This document shows positions 10,022-18,145 of a DNA stretch of 64,000 bases, in pieces. Each line of letters starts with the position of its first letter. Within the stretch, counting starts at the first letter, position 1. The stretch spans positions 248,001-312,000 of the forward strand of contig NZ_JAUSYB010000001.1 of the NCBI RefSeq assembly GCF_030816505.1, in the 5' to 3' direction. Below the pieces are notes generated by a model that searched no databases, was not told where the DNA came from, and saw nothing but the letters and a program-made list of their open reading frames with translations. This stretch comes from Microbacterium sp. W4I20. GTDB lineage: Bacteria; Actinomycetota; Actinomycetes; Actinomycetales; Microbacteriaceae. The position numbers were made by a program, and so were the translations under genes.

Positions 10022-10765
10022 GTGCCCACCTACCGAGACGAAGTGGTGATCCTGCGCACCCACAAGCTGGGTGAGGCCGATCGCATCGTCACCATGCTCT
10101 CGCGTCGACACGGCAAGGTGCGGGCGGTGGCGAAGGGTGTGCGGCGCACGTCGTCGAAGTTCGGGTCGCGGCTGGAACCGTTCATGGTCGCCGACGTGCA
10201 GCTCTACCAGGGGCGTTCTCTCGACATCGTGCAGCAGGCCGAGTCGCTCGGCTCGTACGGTACCGACATCGCCGCGCACTACGACCGCTTCACCTCGGCG
10301 AATGCGATGGTGGAGACAGCCGACCGCCTGAGCGACTCCGAGGCGACACCCGATCAGTATCTGCTCCTCGTCGGCGGCCTCAGGGCCCTGTCGCGCGGCG
10401 AGCACGTACCGCGCAGCATCCTCGATTCCTACCTCCTCCGGGTGATGTCGCTGTCGGGGTGGGCCCCGTCGCTCGACGACTGCGCCCGCTGCGGCACGCC
10501 GGGTCCGCACTCGACGTTCGTCGTGCAGCTCGGTGGCCTGGTGTGCCCGAACTGCTCGCCGGCGGGCAGCCCGCGGGTGGCTGAGAAGACGTTGGCCCTG
10601 CTCCGCGCCCTGATCGCCGGGGACTGGGAGCTCATCGATGCGGCGTCCCCGGTCGAGACGGCGGCAGCGTCCGGACTCGTCGGCGCCTACGCGCAATGGC
10701 ACCTGGAGCGCGGCATCCGCTCGCTCTCGCACGTTTCCGACATCCGAGGAGAACAAGCACGGTGA
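10022..10765 (+). CDS. recO: DNA repair protein RecO
   Basis: RecO loads RecA with RecF/RecR and anneals SSB-coated single strands. The 247 residues comprise an N-terminal OB fold ([22 protein letters not shown]) and a helical C-terminal domain with a four-cysteine zinc site, CARCG (about residues 156-160) and CPNCS. The GTG at 10022 gives the family N-terminus, with GGAGG at 10006-10010. The stop overlaps the uppS start as GTGA. recO-uppS adjacency downstream of era and leuA is typical of actinobacteria. Confidence 0.96.
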   Translation: MPTYRDEVVILRTHKLGEADRIVTMLSRRHGKVRAVAKGVRRTSSKFGSRLEPFMVADVQLYQGRSLDIVQQAESLGSYGTDIAAHYDRFTSANAMVETADRLSDSEATPDQYLLLVGGLRALSRGEHVPRSILDSYLLRVMSLSGWAPSLDDCARCGTPGPHSTFVVQLGGLVCPNCSPAGSPRVAEKTLALLRALIAGDWELIDAASPVETAAASGLVGAYAQWHLERGIRSLSHVSDIRGEQAR

Positions 10766-11562
10766 GCCCCAAGCCCTACACGCACAAGGACGCCGTGGCT
10801 TACCGCCCGCTCGACTGGACGGGGGTACGTCCGCCGGTCTTCCGTGCGGTGCCCGAGCATGTCGCGATCGTGATGGACGGCAACGGCCGCTGGGCGAACC
10901 GTCGGGGGCTCAATCGGGTCGAAGGGCACAAGGCCGGCGAGGAAGTGCTGCTCGACGTCGTGGCCGGAGCCATCCAGGCCGGCGTGAAGCACCTGTCCGT
11001 GTACGCGTTCTCCACCGAGAATTGGGCGCGTTCTCCCGAGGAGGTCCGCTTCCTCATGGGCTACAACCGCGACGTGCTGCATCGCCGACGCGACCAGCTC
11101 AACGAGTGGGGCGTGCGGGTGCGCTGGGCCGGTCGCAAGCCGCGCCTGTGGGGGAGCGTCATCAAGGAGCTGCAGTACGCCGAGGAGCTGACGCGCGGCA
11201 ACGACGTGCTCACTCTCACCATGTGCGTCAACTACGGCGGTCGCGTCGAGCTCGTGGACGCGATGCGGGCGCTCGCGGCCGACGTCGCGGCCGGACGGAT
11301 CAAGCCGAACGCCATCAGCGAGAAGATGATCCGGCGCAACCTCTACGTCCCCGACATGCCCGATGTGGACCTGTTTGTGCGCAGCTCGGGGGAGCAGCGC
11401 ACCTCGAACTTCCTGCTGTGGGAGTCGGCGTACGCCGAGATGGTGTTCCTCGACACGCTGTGGCCCGACTTCTCGCGCGAGGAGCTGTGGCGCGCGATCG
11501 GGATCTACCTCTCTCGGGACCGTCGTTTCGGCGGAGCGATCGACACTCCGGCGGGGTCCTGA
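10762..11562 (+). CDS. uppS: Isoprenyl transferase (cis-polyprenyl diphosphate synthase)
   Basis: Builds the long-chain Z-polyprenyl diphosphate that becomes the lipid carrier for peptidoglycan and other envelope glycans. 266 residues; the active-site DGNGRWAN has catalytic Asp39. [15 protein letters not shown] and the C-terminal [14 protein letters not shown] ... WPDF (substrate-contact Arg/Glu) are all present. The GTG start at 10762 overlaps the recO stop. In actinobacteria two such synthases exist (short and long chain); this recO-linked one usually makes the long product. Its 3' end overlaps the convergent P-loop gene by 58 nt. Confidence 0.95.
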   Translation: MSPKPYTHKDAVAYRPLDWTGVRPPVFRAVPEHVAIVMDGNGRWANRRGLNRVEGHKAGEEVLLDVVAGAIQAGVKHLSVYAFSTENWARSPEEVRFLMGYNRDVLHRRRDQLNEWGVRVRWAGRKPRLWGSVIKELQYAEELTRGNDVLTLTMCVNYGGRVELVDAMRALAADVAAGRIKPNAISEKMIRRNLYVPDMPDVDLFVRSSGEQRTSNFLLWESAYAEMVFLDTLWPDFSREELWRAIGIYLSRDRRFGGAIDTPAGS

Positions 11563-12113
11563 GCCCGGAGCCACGCCTCGGTCTGCCGCGGATGCCGCAG
11601 CCGCACGATCGTGAGATGCGGGAAGCGCTCGACGACCTCCGGCATCCGCTCGCCCCACTTGTGGAGCGTGTTCGTCTGCCAGAGCAGGATGTTCTCCTCC
11701 GGATCTCCGTTCAGCATCCGCCAGATCGGCTTCTCGACGTTGCCGTTCCACAGCGGAGTGCGCAGGATGCCGCGGGCGAGCGTGCGGCGCACCAGACGCC
11801 ACCGGACCACGCGATACGGGTAGTCGAGCCAGACGACGAGCTGGGCGCGCGGAGGGAGGATCTCGTCGGTCCCCTTGCTGGTGTACTGCCACTCGGTGAC
11901 CCAGCGGTCCTCCGCGGCGAACGACTGCACGTCGTCGAGGAACTCCGGTCGTGGCGTCCAGTTCGGCCCGTGGAACAGCGCATCGATCTCGACGTGGCGT
12001 AGCCTCCAGGCTTCGCCGATGCGAGCCGCCAGCGTGGTCTTCCCCGATCCGGTGACGCCCGCGATCAGCACCCGCTCCGGCCGGATGGGCAGAGGATCGT
12101 CGGCGGTGAGCAT
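11505..12113 (-). CDS. P-loop NTPase, adenylate-kinase-like topology modulation protein
   Basis: 202-residue cytoplasmic protein with a Walker A motif GVTGSGKTT (about 19-27), an early DALFHGPNW segment and a regularly spaced Arg-rich lid region ([18 protein letters not shown]). This is the layout of the small kinase-like 'topology modulation'/FlaR proteins. No nucleotide substrate can be deduced. The 3' end overlaps uppS tail to tail by 58 nt, and the upstream side faces the repeat cluster at 12136. Confidence 0.75.
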   Translation of the reverse strand: MLTADDPLPIRPERVLIAGVTGSGKTTLAARIGEAWRLRHVEIDALFHGPNWTPRPEFLDDVQSFAAEDRWVTEWQYTSKGTDEILPPRAQLVVWLDYPYRVVRWRLVRRTLARGILRTPLWNGNVEKPIWRMLNGDPEENILLWQTNTLHKWGERMPEVVERFPHLTIVRLRHPRQTEAWLRAQDPAGVSIAPPKRRSRER

Positions 12114-12135
12114 CCGGAAATCCTATCGATCGAGT

Positions 12136-12320
12136 GCGCCCTTCGTCTCGCTTCGCGGTTCCTGAGCGAGGAGCGAAGCGACGAGACGAAGGGCGCTCAG
12201 GAACCGGGGTGGGAAGAATCTCCGGTTCCTGAGCGATGGGCCCTTCGTCTCGCTTCGCTTGCTCAGGGACCGGGGCAGTGAGAACCTCCGGTTCCTGAGC
12301 GAGCGCAGCGAGACGAAGGA
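12136..12320. repeat. Palindromic repeat cluster, left flank of GIY-YIG gene
   Basis: The first unit (12136-12206) is identical over 71 bp to 12678-12748. It is itself an imperfect palindrome: GCGCCCTTCGTCTCGCTTCG returns, with a 3-nt bulge, as the arm ending at 12196. Two more units follow: a GGTTCCTGAGCG.../CCCTTCGTCTCGCTTCGCTT pair at about 12222-12273, and a right-arm copy at about 12288-12320 that ends at the stop of the nuclease gene. No coding potential is evident. Confidence 0.85.
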
Positions 12321-12322
12321 CG

Positions 12323-12619
12323 TCAGCCGGTGTCCCGTTCCCGTCGCTGCCGCTTGCTCCAGCCGGGGAGTTCGTCATAGCGGCCCTCGATCAGCAGGAT
12401 CTTCTTCGCTCGCGACCATCCATGAATACGTCGTTCCCAGCCGAACGCTTCGTCGACTCGGGAGAGCTCGCTGCTCCAGACGAGTTCGACGGGGCGGCGT
12501 CGTCTCGTGTAGTCCCCGCCTTCGCCGAACTGGTGCTGGGCGAGACGGAACTCGAGGTCGACGGTGCTTCCCGTATAGAAACTTCCGTCGCGGCATTTCA
12601 GGATGTAGACGAACGGCAT
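12323..12619 (-). CDS. GIY-YIG nuclease superfamily protein
   Basis: 98 residues, a single GIY-YIG (URI) domain of the UPF0213/YhbQ type. It has VYILKCRDGSFYTGST in place of GIY...YIG, a basic central helix (RLAQHQFGEGGDYTRRRR) and EAFGWERRIHGWSRAKK with the metal-binding glutamate. Start ATG 12619 gives MPFVYILK, the standard family N-terminus; the longer frame upstream runs into repeats. Both sides of the gene carry the same palindromic repeats, including a perfect 71-bp direct repeat. Its cellular function is not established; relatives are often solitary. Confidence 0.88.
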   Translation of the reverse strand: MPFVYILKCRDGSFYTGSTVDLEFRLAQHQFGEGGDYTRRRRPVELVWSSELSRVDEAFGWERRIHGWSRAKKILLIEGRYDELPGWSKRQRRERDTG

Positions 12620-12677
12620 GACGAGAACGTAGCCAACCGCGCTGCGGTGCGGAGACGTTCTCCACAGGCTCTCCTGG

Positions 12678-12871
12678 GCGCCCTTCGTCTCGCTTCGCGG
12701 TTCCTGAGCGAGGAGCGAAGCGACGAGACGAAGGGCGCTCAGGAACCGCGAAGCGACGTAACGAAGGGCGCTCAGGAACCGGCGTGTGAGAGGCCCGCGG
12801 TTCATCGGCGAGGGGCCCTTCGTCTCGCTTCGCTCGCTCAGGGACCGGGGTGTGAGGGCGCTCAGGAACCA
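12678..12871. repeat. Palindromic repeat cluster, right flank of GIY-YIG gene
   Basis: 12678-12748 is a perfect copy of 12136-12206. Further partial units follow: CGAAGCGACGTAACGAAGGGC (a diverged right arm) near 12748, then CTCAGGAACCGG near 12771, CCCTTCGTCTCGCTTCGCTC with CTCAGGGACCGGGG at 12816-12849 and a last CTCAGGAACC at 12861. It lies between the nuclease gene and the DsbA-like gene. I see nothing else in this 275-nt gap. Confidence 0.85.
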
Positions 12872-12894
12872 TAGGTGGAATAGCGGGCGGAATC

Positions 12895-13587
12895 ATGCGG
12901 TTGGATGAGGGTGTGAGCGAACCCATCTCTATCGACATCTGGTCCGACATCGCCTGCCCGTGGTGCTACATCGGCAAGCGCAACCTGGAGAAGGGCCTCG
13001 AAGCCGTCTCCGCCGACGAGGATGCCCCCGAGGTCACCGTCACCTTCCACTCCTTCGAGCTGTCGCCCGACACTCCCGTCGACTTCGACGGCGACGAGAT
13101 CGACTTCCTGGCCGGTCACAAGGGCATGCCGCGTGACCAGGTCGAGCAGATGCTCTCGAACGTGACGGGCGTCGCGGCGAACGCGGGGCTCGAGTACCGC
13201 TTCGACCTGCTGCAGCACACCAACACGGTGAAGGCGCACGAGCTGCTGCACTTCGCCAAGGCCGAGGGTGTGCAGCACGCGATGGAGGAGCGCCTCATGT
13301 CGGCGTACTTCACCGAGGGCAAGCACGTCGGCCGCATCGACGACCTCGTCGAGCTCGCGGTCGAGGTGGGGCTGGACGCCGACGGCGCGCGCGAGGCCCT
13401 CGAGAACGAGACCTATCTCGCCGCGGTCCGGCAGGACCAGGCACAGGCACGTGCCTACGGAATCCAGGGCGTGCCGTTCTTCGTCGTCGACGGACAGTAC
13501 GGCATCAGCGGCGCGCAGCCGCCCGAGGCCTTCGAGAACGTGCTCCGCGACCTGTGGGCGAAGCGGGACGAGCCCGTCGAGGCCTGA
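12895..13587 (+). CDS. DsbA/FrnE-like thiol-disulfide oxidoreductase
   Basis: 230-residue thioredoxin-fold protein of the FrnE/DsbA family. The CPWC active site is at residues 21-24 (DIACPWCYIGK), a helical insertion domain occupies the middle, and the cis-proline region is GIQGVPFFVVDGQYGISG near 180-197. No signal peptide is present, so it is cytoplasmic, unlike exported DsbA. GTG 12913 (start V-S-E-P) is an alternative start. It likely participates in redox handling or in polyketide/dithiol chemistry; the substrate is unknown. A strong hairpin follows the stop. Confidence 0.88.
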   Translation: MRLDEGVSEPISIDIWSDIACPWCYIGKRNLEKGLEAVSADEDAPEVTVTFHSFELSPDTPVDFDGDEIDFLAGHKGMPRDQVEQMLSNVTGVAANAGLEYRFDLLQHTNTVKAHELLHFAKAEGVQHAMEERLMSAYFTEGKHVGRIDDLVELAVEVGLDADGAREALENETYLAAVRQDQAQARAYGIQGVPFFVVDGQYGISGAQPPEAFENVLRDLWAKRDEPVEA

Positions 13588-13612
13588 GCCGTCGAACGAT
13601 GACGCACGCGAT

Positions 13613-13642
13613 GCGGCGGGGACCCGGGAGGATCCCCGCCGC
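13613..13642. terminator. Hairpin between convergent DsbA-like and phosphoesterase genes
   Basis: GCGGCGGGGA (13613-13622) pairs perfectly with TCCCCGCCGC (13633-13642), loop 10 nt. It lies 25 nt after one stop and 20 nt before the convergent stop, so it can terminate both. The T tract is weak. Confidence 0.7.
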
Positions 13643-13662
13643 TTCGCTGTGTGCGCCGGGTG

Positions 13663-14889
13663 TCAGACGCGCTGCTGGCGCGGGGCGAGAGGCAGCGGCT
13701 TCATGGGCTGGTCGTTCGCGGTCAGGTCGATGCCGAGGTCGCGCGCGTAGGCCACGCGCGTCGCGATCGACACCTCTTCTCCCGACTCGGTGAGTTCGAA
13801 CACACGACCCCCGCGCATCCGGTTGCGCTCGGCCCCGTCGAGTCCGTAGGCGCCGAAGCCGGTGCCGGGCGCGTAGCCGAGCAGCACGCCGTAGTAGTCG
13901 CCGACGTAGTCGTTCACGTGGTCGTGGCCCACGAAGACGCCCTTCACATCGCCGCGTTCGACGATCGCGTTGTACATGCCCGAGTTGAAGGGCCCGGGGC
14001 ACTCGTCCTCGTTGCGCTCTCCGGCGATGCCGTGGCGCGCCTTGCCGCGCGCAGCATCCGCCTCCGTACGCGTGTCGACGCCACCCCACCACATGAAGCG
14101 GTGCTCCCACAGGGCGATGTGGAGGAACATGAGGCCGGGCACCTTGCGGCCTCGGCGCTTCTCGAGCTGCTGCGACTGCTCGCGGTACCAGGCGACCTGG
14201 TCCATGCGCAGCCAGTCCCAGGTCGGGTAGCCGTCGAAGTTCTGGCCGGCGATGGTCTCCGGGGCGTAGCGACCCGCATCCATCAGCCACAGCGCGAACG
14301 CCTCGCGCTTCTTCTTGGCCGACGACGCGATCGAGACGATGGTGTTGCTGGTGCCGGTGACTCCGCGGGTGCTCTCGGCATTCACGTTGTACTCGTACGA
14401 GCGGTAGATCTTCAGCATCCCCGCCTCGTCGACACCCGACTGGGGAAGCGAGTCCTCGTCGTGGTTGCCGTAGGTGACCGCCCACGGGATACGGCGCGAC
14501 TCCATCGGCCAGACGACGTTGTTGATCGCCTGCTTCACGGCGAGCCGCGTCTCGCAACCGCCGGTGATGACGTCGCCGTTGATGACCACGAAGTCGGGCT
14601 TCTCCTGGTCGAGCACCTTCTCGATCAGTTCGACCGTGCGCCGGTCGGTGAGCTCGTCGTCCTGCGTGTCATTGAACTGCACCACCTTGAAGGTCCCGTC
14701 GGCGCGGAACCGCAGCTGCGAGGCGCCGGGGCGTGGCCCCGCCGACACGGAGCCTGCAGCCGATGCCGACGAGGATGCGGACGAGCTCGCGGACGCCGGG
14801 TCGGCGCTGAGGGGCAGCGCGGTGCCGAGAGCGCCGAGCGCTCCGGCGGTGAGGACGGTTCGCCGGCTGATCGGCAGTCGGTCGGACAT
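13663..14889 (-). CDS. Tat-exported calcineurin-like metallophosphoesterase
   Basis: 408 residues with a twin-arginine signal (ISRRTVLTAGALGALGTALP) and a Ser/Ala-rich linker to about residue 57. The calcineurin-type metallophosphatase domain follows, with FNDTQDDE, NGDVITGG, YGNHDED and GHDHVND metal-binding motifs in the usual order. It is therefore exported folded, with its metals. Relatives act on phospho-esters in the envelope or medium; the substrate is not shown. It is a single gene followed, tail to tail, by the DsbA-like gene with a hairpin between. Confidence 0.88.
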   Translation of the reverse strand: MSDRLPISRRTVLTAGALGALGTALPLSADPASASSSASSSASAAGSVSAGPRPGASQLRFRADGTFKVVQFNDTQDDELTDRRTVELIEKVLDQEKPDFVVINGDVITGGCETRLAVKQAINNVVWPMESRRIPWAVTYGNHDEDSLPQSGVDEAGMLKIYRSYEYNVNAESTRGVTGTSNTIVSIASSAKKKREAFALWLMDAGRYAPETIAGQNFDGYPTWDWLRMDQVAWYREQSQQLEKRRGRKVPGLMFLHIALWEHRFMWWGGVDTRTEADAARGKARHGIAGERNEDECPGPFNSGMYNAIVERGDVKGVFVGHDHVNDYVGDYYGVLLGYAPGTGFGAYGLDGAERNRMRGGRVFELTESGEEVSIATRVAYARDLGIDLTANDQPMKPLPLAPRQQRV

Positions 14890-15042
14890 GGTGGTCTCCT
14901 TCGTCTTACGGGCGATATGCGCCGCGGCGAGACTAGGTCGGCCAGGTGGCGTCCGATCGACGTGCGGGTGAACGGACCCGTTCCCCGTCGAGGCAGGAGC
15001 GAAGGGCGCGGTTTACGCGCAGGTGAACGATCCGGCCTGGAT

Positions 15043-15534
15043 CTAGCGGGGGAGAGCCGCCTCGATCGCGCTGACGATCTCCGGGTCATCCGGCTTCTGC
15101 TTCGGACGGAAGCGCAGGACCTCACCGTCGGGGAGCACGAGGAACTTCTCGAAGTTCCACTCCACGCGTCCGGCCTTGCCATTCGCATCCGGAGCTTCCT
15201 TCAGCGCCTTATACAGGTCGGAGGCGTTGCGTCCGTTGACCTTGACCTTCCCGTTCACCGGGAACGAGACACCGTAGGTCGTGGAGCAGAACTCGAGGAT
15301 CTGCTCGATGGAGCCGGACTCCTGCAGGAACTGGTTGCTGGGGAAGCCGACCACGCTGAAGCCGCGGTCGCCGTAGAGACGCTGCAACTCCTCGAGCTGC
15401 TCATACTGCGGGGTGAGACCGCACTTGGACGCGACATTCACCACCAGGACGACGTCGGCGCCGAAGTCGTCGAGGGTCTTCTCGTTGCCCTGGGCATCGG
15501 TGAACGGGATCGAGCGGAGCGCAGAATCGGTCAT
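15043..15534 (-). CDS. Glutathione peroxidase-type thiol peroxidase
   Basis: 163-residue GPx-fold peroxidase. The catalytic tetrad is visible: Cys38 in ASKCGLTPQY, Gln68 in FPSNQF, and Trp126-Asn127 in RVEWNF. The catalytic residue is cysteine rather than selenocysteine. A resolving cysteine candidate is Cys83 (EFCSTT). Actinobacteria usually lack glutathione, so thioredoxin is the more likely reductant. It is cytoplasmic. The 153-nt gap to the phosphoesterase gene holds only a 5-bp hairpin (GCGCG/CGCGC at 15006-15020) and no gene. Confidence 0.93.
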   Translation of the reverse strand: MTDSALRSIPFTDAQGNEKTLDDFGADVVLVVNVASKCGLTPQYEQLEELQRLYGDRGFSVVGFPSNQFLQESGSIEQILEFCSTTYGVSFPVNGKVKVNGRNASDLYKALKEAPDANGKAGRVEWNFEKFLVLPDGEVLRFRPKQKPDDPEIVSAIEAALPR

Positions 15535-15594
15535 ACTTCACAGCTTAGGTCGCAGCATCCGTACCGGCTCCGCGTCTGGGAGAATGGAGGTGAC

Positions 15595-16770
15595 ATGACT
15601 CTCGCCACCGCCACCGCCCGCCCCCTCCGCATCGGTCCGATCGAACTCGACGTGCCGGTCGTCCTCGCACCCATGGCGGGGATCACGAACACCGCGTTCC
15701 GACGTCTGTGCCGCGAGTACGGGGCCGGCCTCTACGTGAGCGAGATGATCACGTCCCGCGCGCTCGTCGAACGCAACGAGACGACGATGCGGTTGATCCG
15801 GCACCATGAGTCCGAGACTCCTCGTTCCATCCAGCTGTACGGTGTCGACCCGAAGACGATCGCCGAGGCCGTGCGCATCATCGTCGCCGAAGACCACGCC
15901 GACCACATCGACCTGAACTTCGGATGCCCGGTGCCGAAGGTCACCCGTCGCGGCGGGGGAGCAGCGCTCCCGTGGAAGTCGAAGCTGTTCGCCGACATCG
16001 TCGATCAGGCCGTGAAGGCCGCAGGCTCCATCCCGCTCACGGTGAAGATGCGCAAGGGCATCGACCGCGACCACCTCACGTTCATCGACGCGGGTCGGGC
16101 CGCGGAGGATGCCGGAGCCGCGGCCGTCGCCCTGCACGCCCGGACGGCGAGCGAGTTCTATTCCGGTCACGCCGACTGGAACGCGATTGGCGAGCTCAAG
16201 CAGGCCGTCACCAGCATCCCCGTGCTCGGCAACGGCGACATCTGGTCGGCGGACGACGCCGTGCGCATGATGGAGCAGACCGACTGCGACGGCGTCGTCG
16301 TGGGTCGTGGCTGCCTCGGGCGCCCGTGGCTCTTCGGTGAGCTGGCGGCCGCCTTCGGCGGCGGCCCTTCGTCGAGCTCAGGGACCGGTCCGGTGGTCGA
16401 CGCCACGCTGGGTTTCGTCGCGAACGCCTTCCGCCGGCACGCGCAGCTCCTCGTCGAGTTCTTCGAGGAGGAGGACCGCGGATGCCGCGACATCCGCAAG
16501 CACGTCTCCTGGTACTTCAAGGGCTACCCGGTCGGCGGCGACATCCGCACCGGTCTCGCCACCGCGTCGAGCCTCGCCGAGATCGACGAGCTGCTCGGGC
16601 AGCTGGATCATTCGGCGCCGTACCCCGGGGCGGATGCCGAGGGGCAGCGCGGCCGCTCCGGTCACCCGAAGCGCACCGCCCTGCCGGACAAGTGGCTGGA
16701 GTCGCGCGAGGTCGCGTCGTCGGCCACCGAGATGATGCGTGGAGCGGAGATCGAGAACAGTGGTGGCTGA
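15595..16770 (+). CDS. dusB: tRNA-dihydrouridine synthase
   Basis: 391-residue FMN-dependent Dus enzyme that reduces uridines in the tRNA D-loop. LAPMAGITNTAFRRLC (FMN site), DLNFGCPVPKVTRRGGGAA with the catalytic Cys and VTVKMRKG-type strand (LTVKMRKGID) are present, as is the phosphate-binding GNGDIWSADDA ... VVGRGCLGRPW. The start at 15595 has GGAGG at 15586-15590. A 24-nt dispersed repeat (16365-16388) is read in frame after the TIM barrel, as P-S-S-S-S-G-T-G. It overlaps the dgt start; the dus-dgt-dnaG order is common in actinobacteria. Confidence 0.95.
   Translation: MTLATATARPLRIGPIELDVPVVLAPMAGITNTAFRRLCREYGAGLYVSEMITSRALVERNETTMRLIRHHESETPRSIQLYGVDPKTIAEAVRIIVAEDHADHIDLNFGCPVPKVTRRGGGAALPWKSKLFADIVDQAVKAAGSIPLTVKMRKGIDRDHLTFIDAGRAAEDAGAAAVALHARTASEFYSGHADWNAIGELKQAVTSIPVLGNGDIWSADDAVRMMEQTDCDGVVVGRGCLGRPWLFGELAAAFGGGPSSSSGTGPVVDATLGFVANAFRRHAQLLVEFFEEEDRGCRDIRKHVSWYFKGYPVGGDIRTGLATASSLAEIDELLGQLDHSAPYPGADAEGQRGRSGHPKRTALPDKWLESREVASSATEMMRGAEIENSGG
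16365..16388 (+). repeat. Short dispersed repeat copy inside dusB
   Basis: CCCTTCGTCGAGCTCAGGGA followed by CCGG is a compact relative of the repeats at 9.2 and 12.1-12.9 kb (CCCTTCG...CTCAGGGACCGG). It is in frame and falls in a loop region between the FMN-phosphate site and the helical domain of Dus. Confidence 0.65.
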
Positions 16771-18145
16771 CTCTCAGGACAGCGCGCGCATCGACGGATA
16801 CGCCGCCCGCGACGCCGAGCGCTTCTTCGCCGAGACCCATCGTTCGGAGCGCGACGACTTCGCCCGTGATCGTGCGCGCGTGCTGCACTCCGCGGCCCTC
16901 CGCCGCCTCGCCGCCAAGACGCAGGTGCTGAGTCCCGCGAGCACCGCCGACTTCGCGCGCAACCGCCTCACGCACTCGCTCGAGGTCGCCCAGGTCGGCC
17001 GGGAGCTCGCCACGGCCCTCGGCGTGGCGGCCGATGTCGTCGACACCGCCTGCCTGAGCCACGACCTCGGCCACCCTCCGTTCGGACACAACGGCGAGCG
17101 CGCGCTCAACGAGTGGGCCGAGAGCATCGGCGGCTTCGAGGGCAACGCCCAGTCGCTGCGTATCCTCACGCGTCTTGAAGCCAAGGTGCTCGACGACGAC
17201 GACCACTCGGTCGGTCTGAATCTCACCCGCGCCAGCCTCGACGCGACCTGCAAGTACCCGTGGACCGTCGACAGCCCGGTGCCCGATCCGGGCGGTCGAC
17301 TGAAGTTCGGTGTGTACCCCGAGGACGAGGCGGTCTTCCGGTGGATGCGCGAGGGGGCGCCGGGGCGTCTGCGCTGCATCGAGGCCGAGATCATGGACCT
17401 CTCCGACGACATCGCCTACTCCGTGCACGACTTCGAGGACGCGATCGTCAACGGCTACGTCGATGTCGCTCAGCTGGCCGACCCGAGGGAGCACGATGCT
17501 CTGGTCGGCCGGATCCAGCAGTGGGTCGGGTACGACTTCACCCGCGACGAGCTGGCCGATGCGCTGTACCGGCTCGCATCGCAGTCGATGTGGCTCGCGT
17601 CGTTCGACCGCTCGCGGCAGGCGCTCGCGCGTCTCAAGAACCTCACCAGCGACCTGATCGGCCGCTTCGCGCGCGCCGCGGTCTCGGCGACGCGGGATGC
17701 CTACGGGGGAGTGCCCCTGGTGCGCTACAACGCGCACGTGATCGTGCCGCGGGTGGTCGAGGCGGAGATCGCCGTACTCAAGGGCATCATGGGCCAGGCC
17801 ATCGTCACGATCGATGCGCGCAAGGGCGTCTACAAGGAGCAGCGGCGCGTGCTCAAGCGGCTCGCCGACGTGCTGTGGTCGACCGACACCCTGTGGTCGG
17901 CCGGCGCCGACGTGCTCGAACCGGCCTTCGCCGCCGATTTCGTCGCCGCCGTCGACGATGCCGAGCGGGCCAGGGTCGTCGTCGATCAGATCGCGAGCCT
18001 CACCGATCAGAGCGCCATCGACTGGCACAACCGGCTCGTGGGGGAGATCGACCCGGCCGAGGTCGGCATCTGGACGCCGCGTCATGCCCGCCCCGGTACT
18101 CGCCCGCACGCCGAGAGGCGGCCCGTCGCCGAAGGGGCGCGCTGA
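16760..18145 (+). CDS. dgt: Deoxyguanosinetriphosphate triphosphohydrolase-like protein
   Basis: 461-residue HD-domain dNTP triphosphohydrolase, which cleaves dNTPs to nucleoside and triphosphate. The HD motif is split as [11 protein letters not shown] and [16 protein letters not shown], with later [12 protein letters not shown] at 16760 or 16763 follows GGAGA (16746-16750); the in-frame GTG at 16739 is a less likely start. It overlaps dusB by 11 nt, and its stop overlaps the dnaG ATG by one base (TGATG), so the three genes are co-expressed. Coupling with primase suggests balancing nucleotide pools for replication. Confidence 0.93.
   Translation: MVADSQDSARIDGYAARDAERFFAETHRSERDDFARDRARVLHSAALRRLAAKTQVLSPASTADFARNRLTHSLEVAQVGRELATALGVAADVVDTACLSHDLGHPPFGHNGERALNEWAESIGGFEGNAQSLRILTRLEAKVLDDDDHSVGLNLTRASLDATCKYPWTVDSPVPDPGGRLKFGVYPEDEAVFRWMREGAPGRLRCIEAEIMDLSDDIAYSVHDFEDAIVNGYVDVAQLADPREHDALVGRIQQWVGYDFTRDELADALYRLASQSMWLASFDRSRQALARLKNLTSDLIGRFARAAVSATRDAYGGVPLVRYNAHVIVPRVVEAEIAVLKGIMGQAIVTIDARKGVYKEQRRVLKRLADVLWSTDTLWSAGADVLEPAFAADFVAAVDDAERARVVVDQIASLTDQSAIDWHNRLVGEIDPAEVGIWTPRHARPGTRPHAERRPVAEGAR

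Noticed and set aside
9152..12871. CRISPR array
   Set aside because: Repeats occur in both orientations, with irregular spacing and no unique equal-length spacers; no cas genes.
12136..12871. Insertion sequence or integron
   Set aside because: No transposase or integrase is encoded and no target-site duplication is visible; the only enzyme is a one-domain GIY-YIG protein.
12375..12950. ORFs reading through the repeat clusters (150-190 codons)
   Set aside because: They read PERPSSRRF/AKRDEG-type translations of the palindromes and have no ribosome sites; they are repeat artefacts.
13651..16770. 1039-codon plus-strand open frame across the phosphoesterase and peroxidase genes
   Set aside because: Only the last 391 codons (dusB) resemble a protein. 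The rest is antisense to two well-supported minus-strand genes and reflects GC-rich stop scarcity.
17260..18144. Long frame preceding dnaG
   Set aside because: It is the dgt shadow in another frame with Arg-rich low-complexity translation; dnaG has a standard start at 18145.
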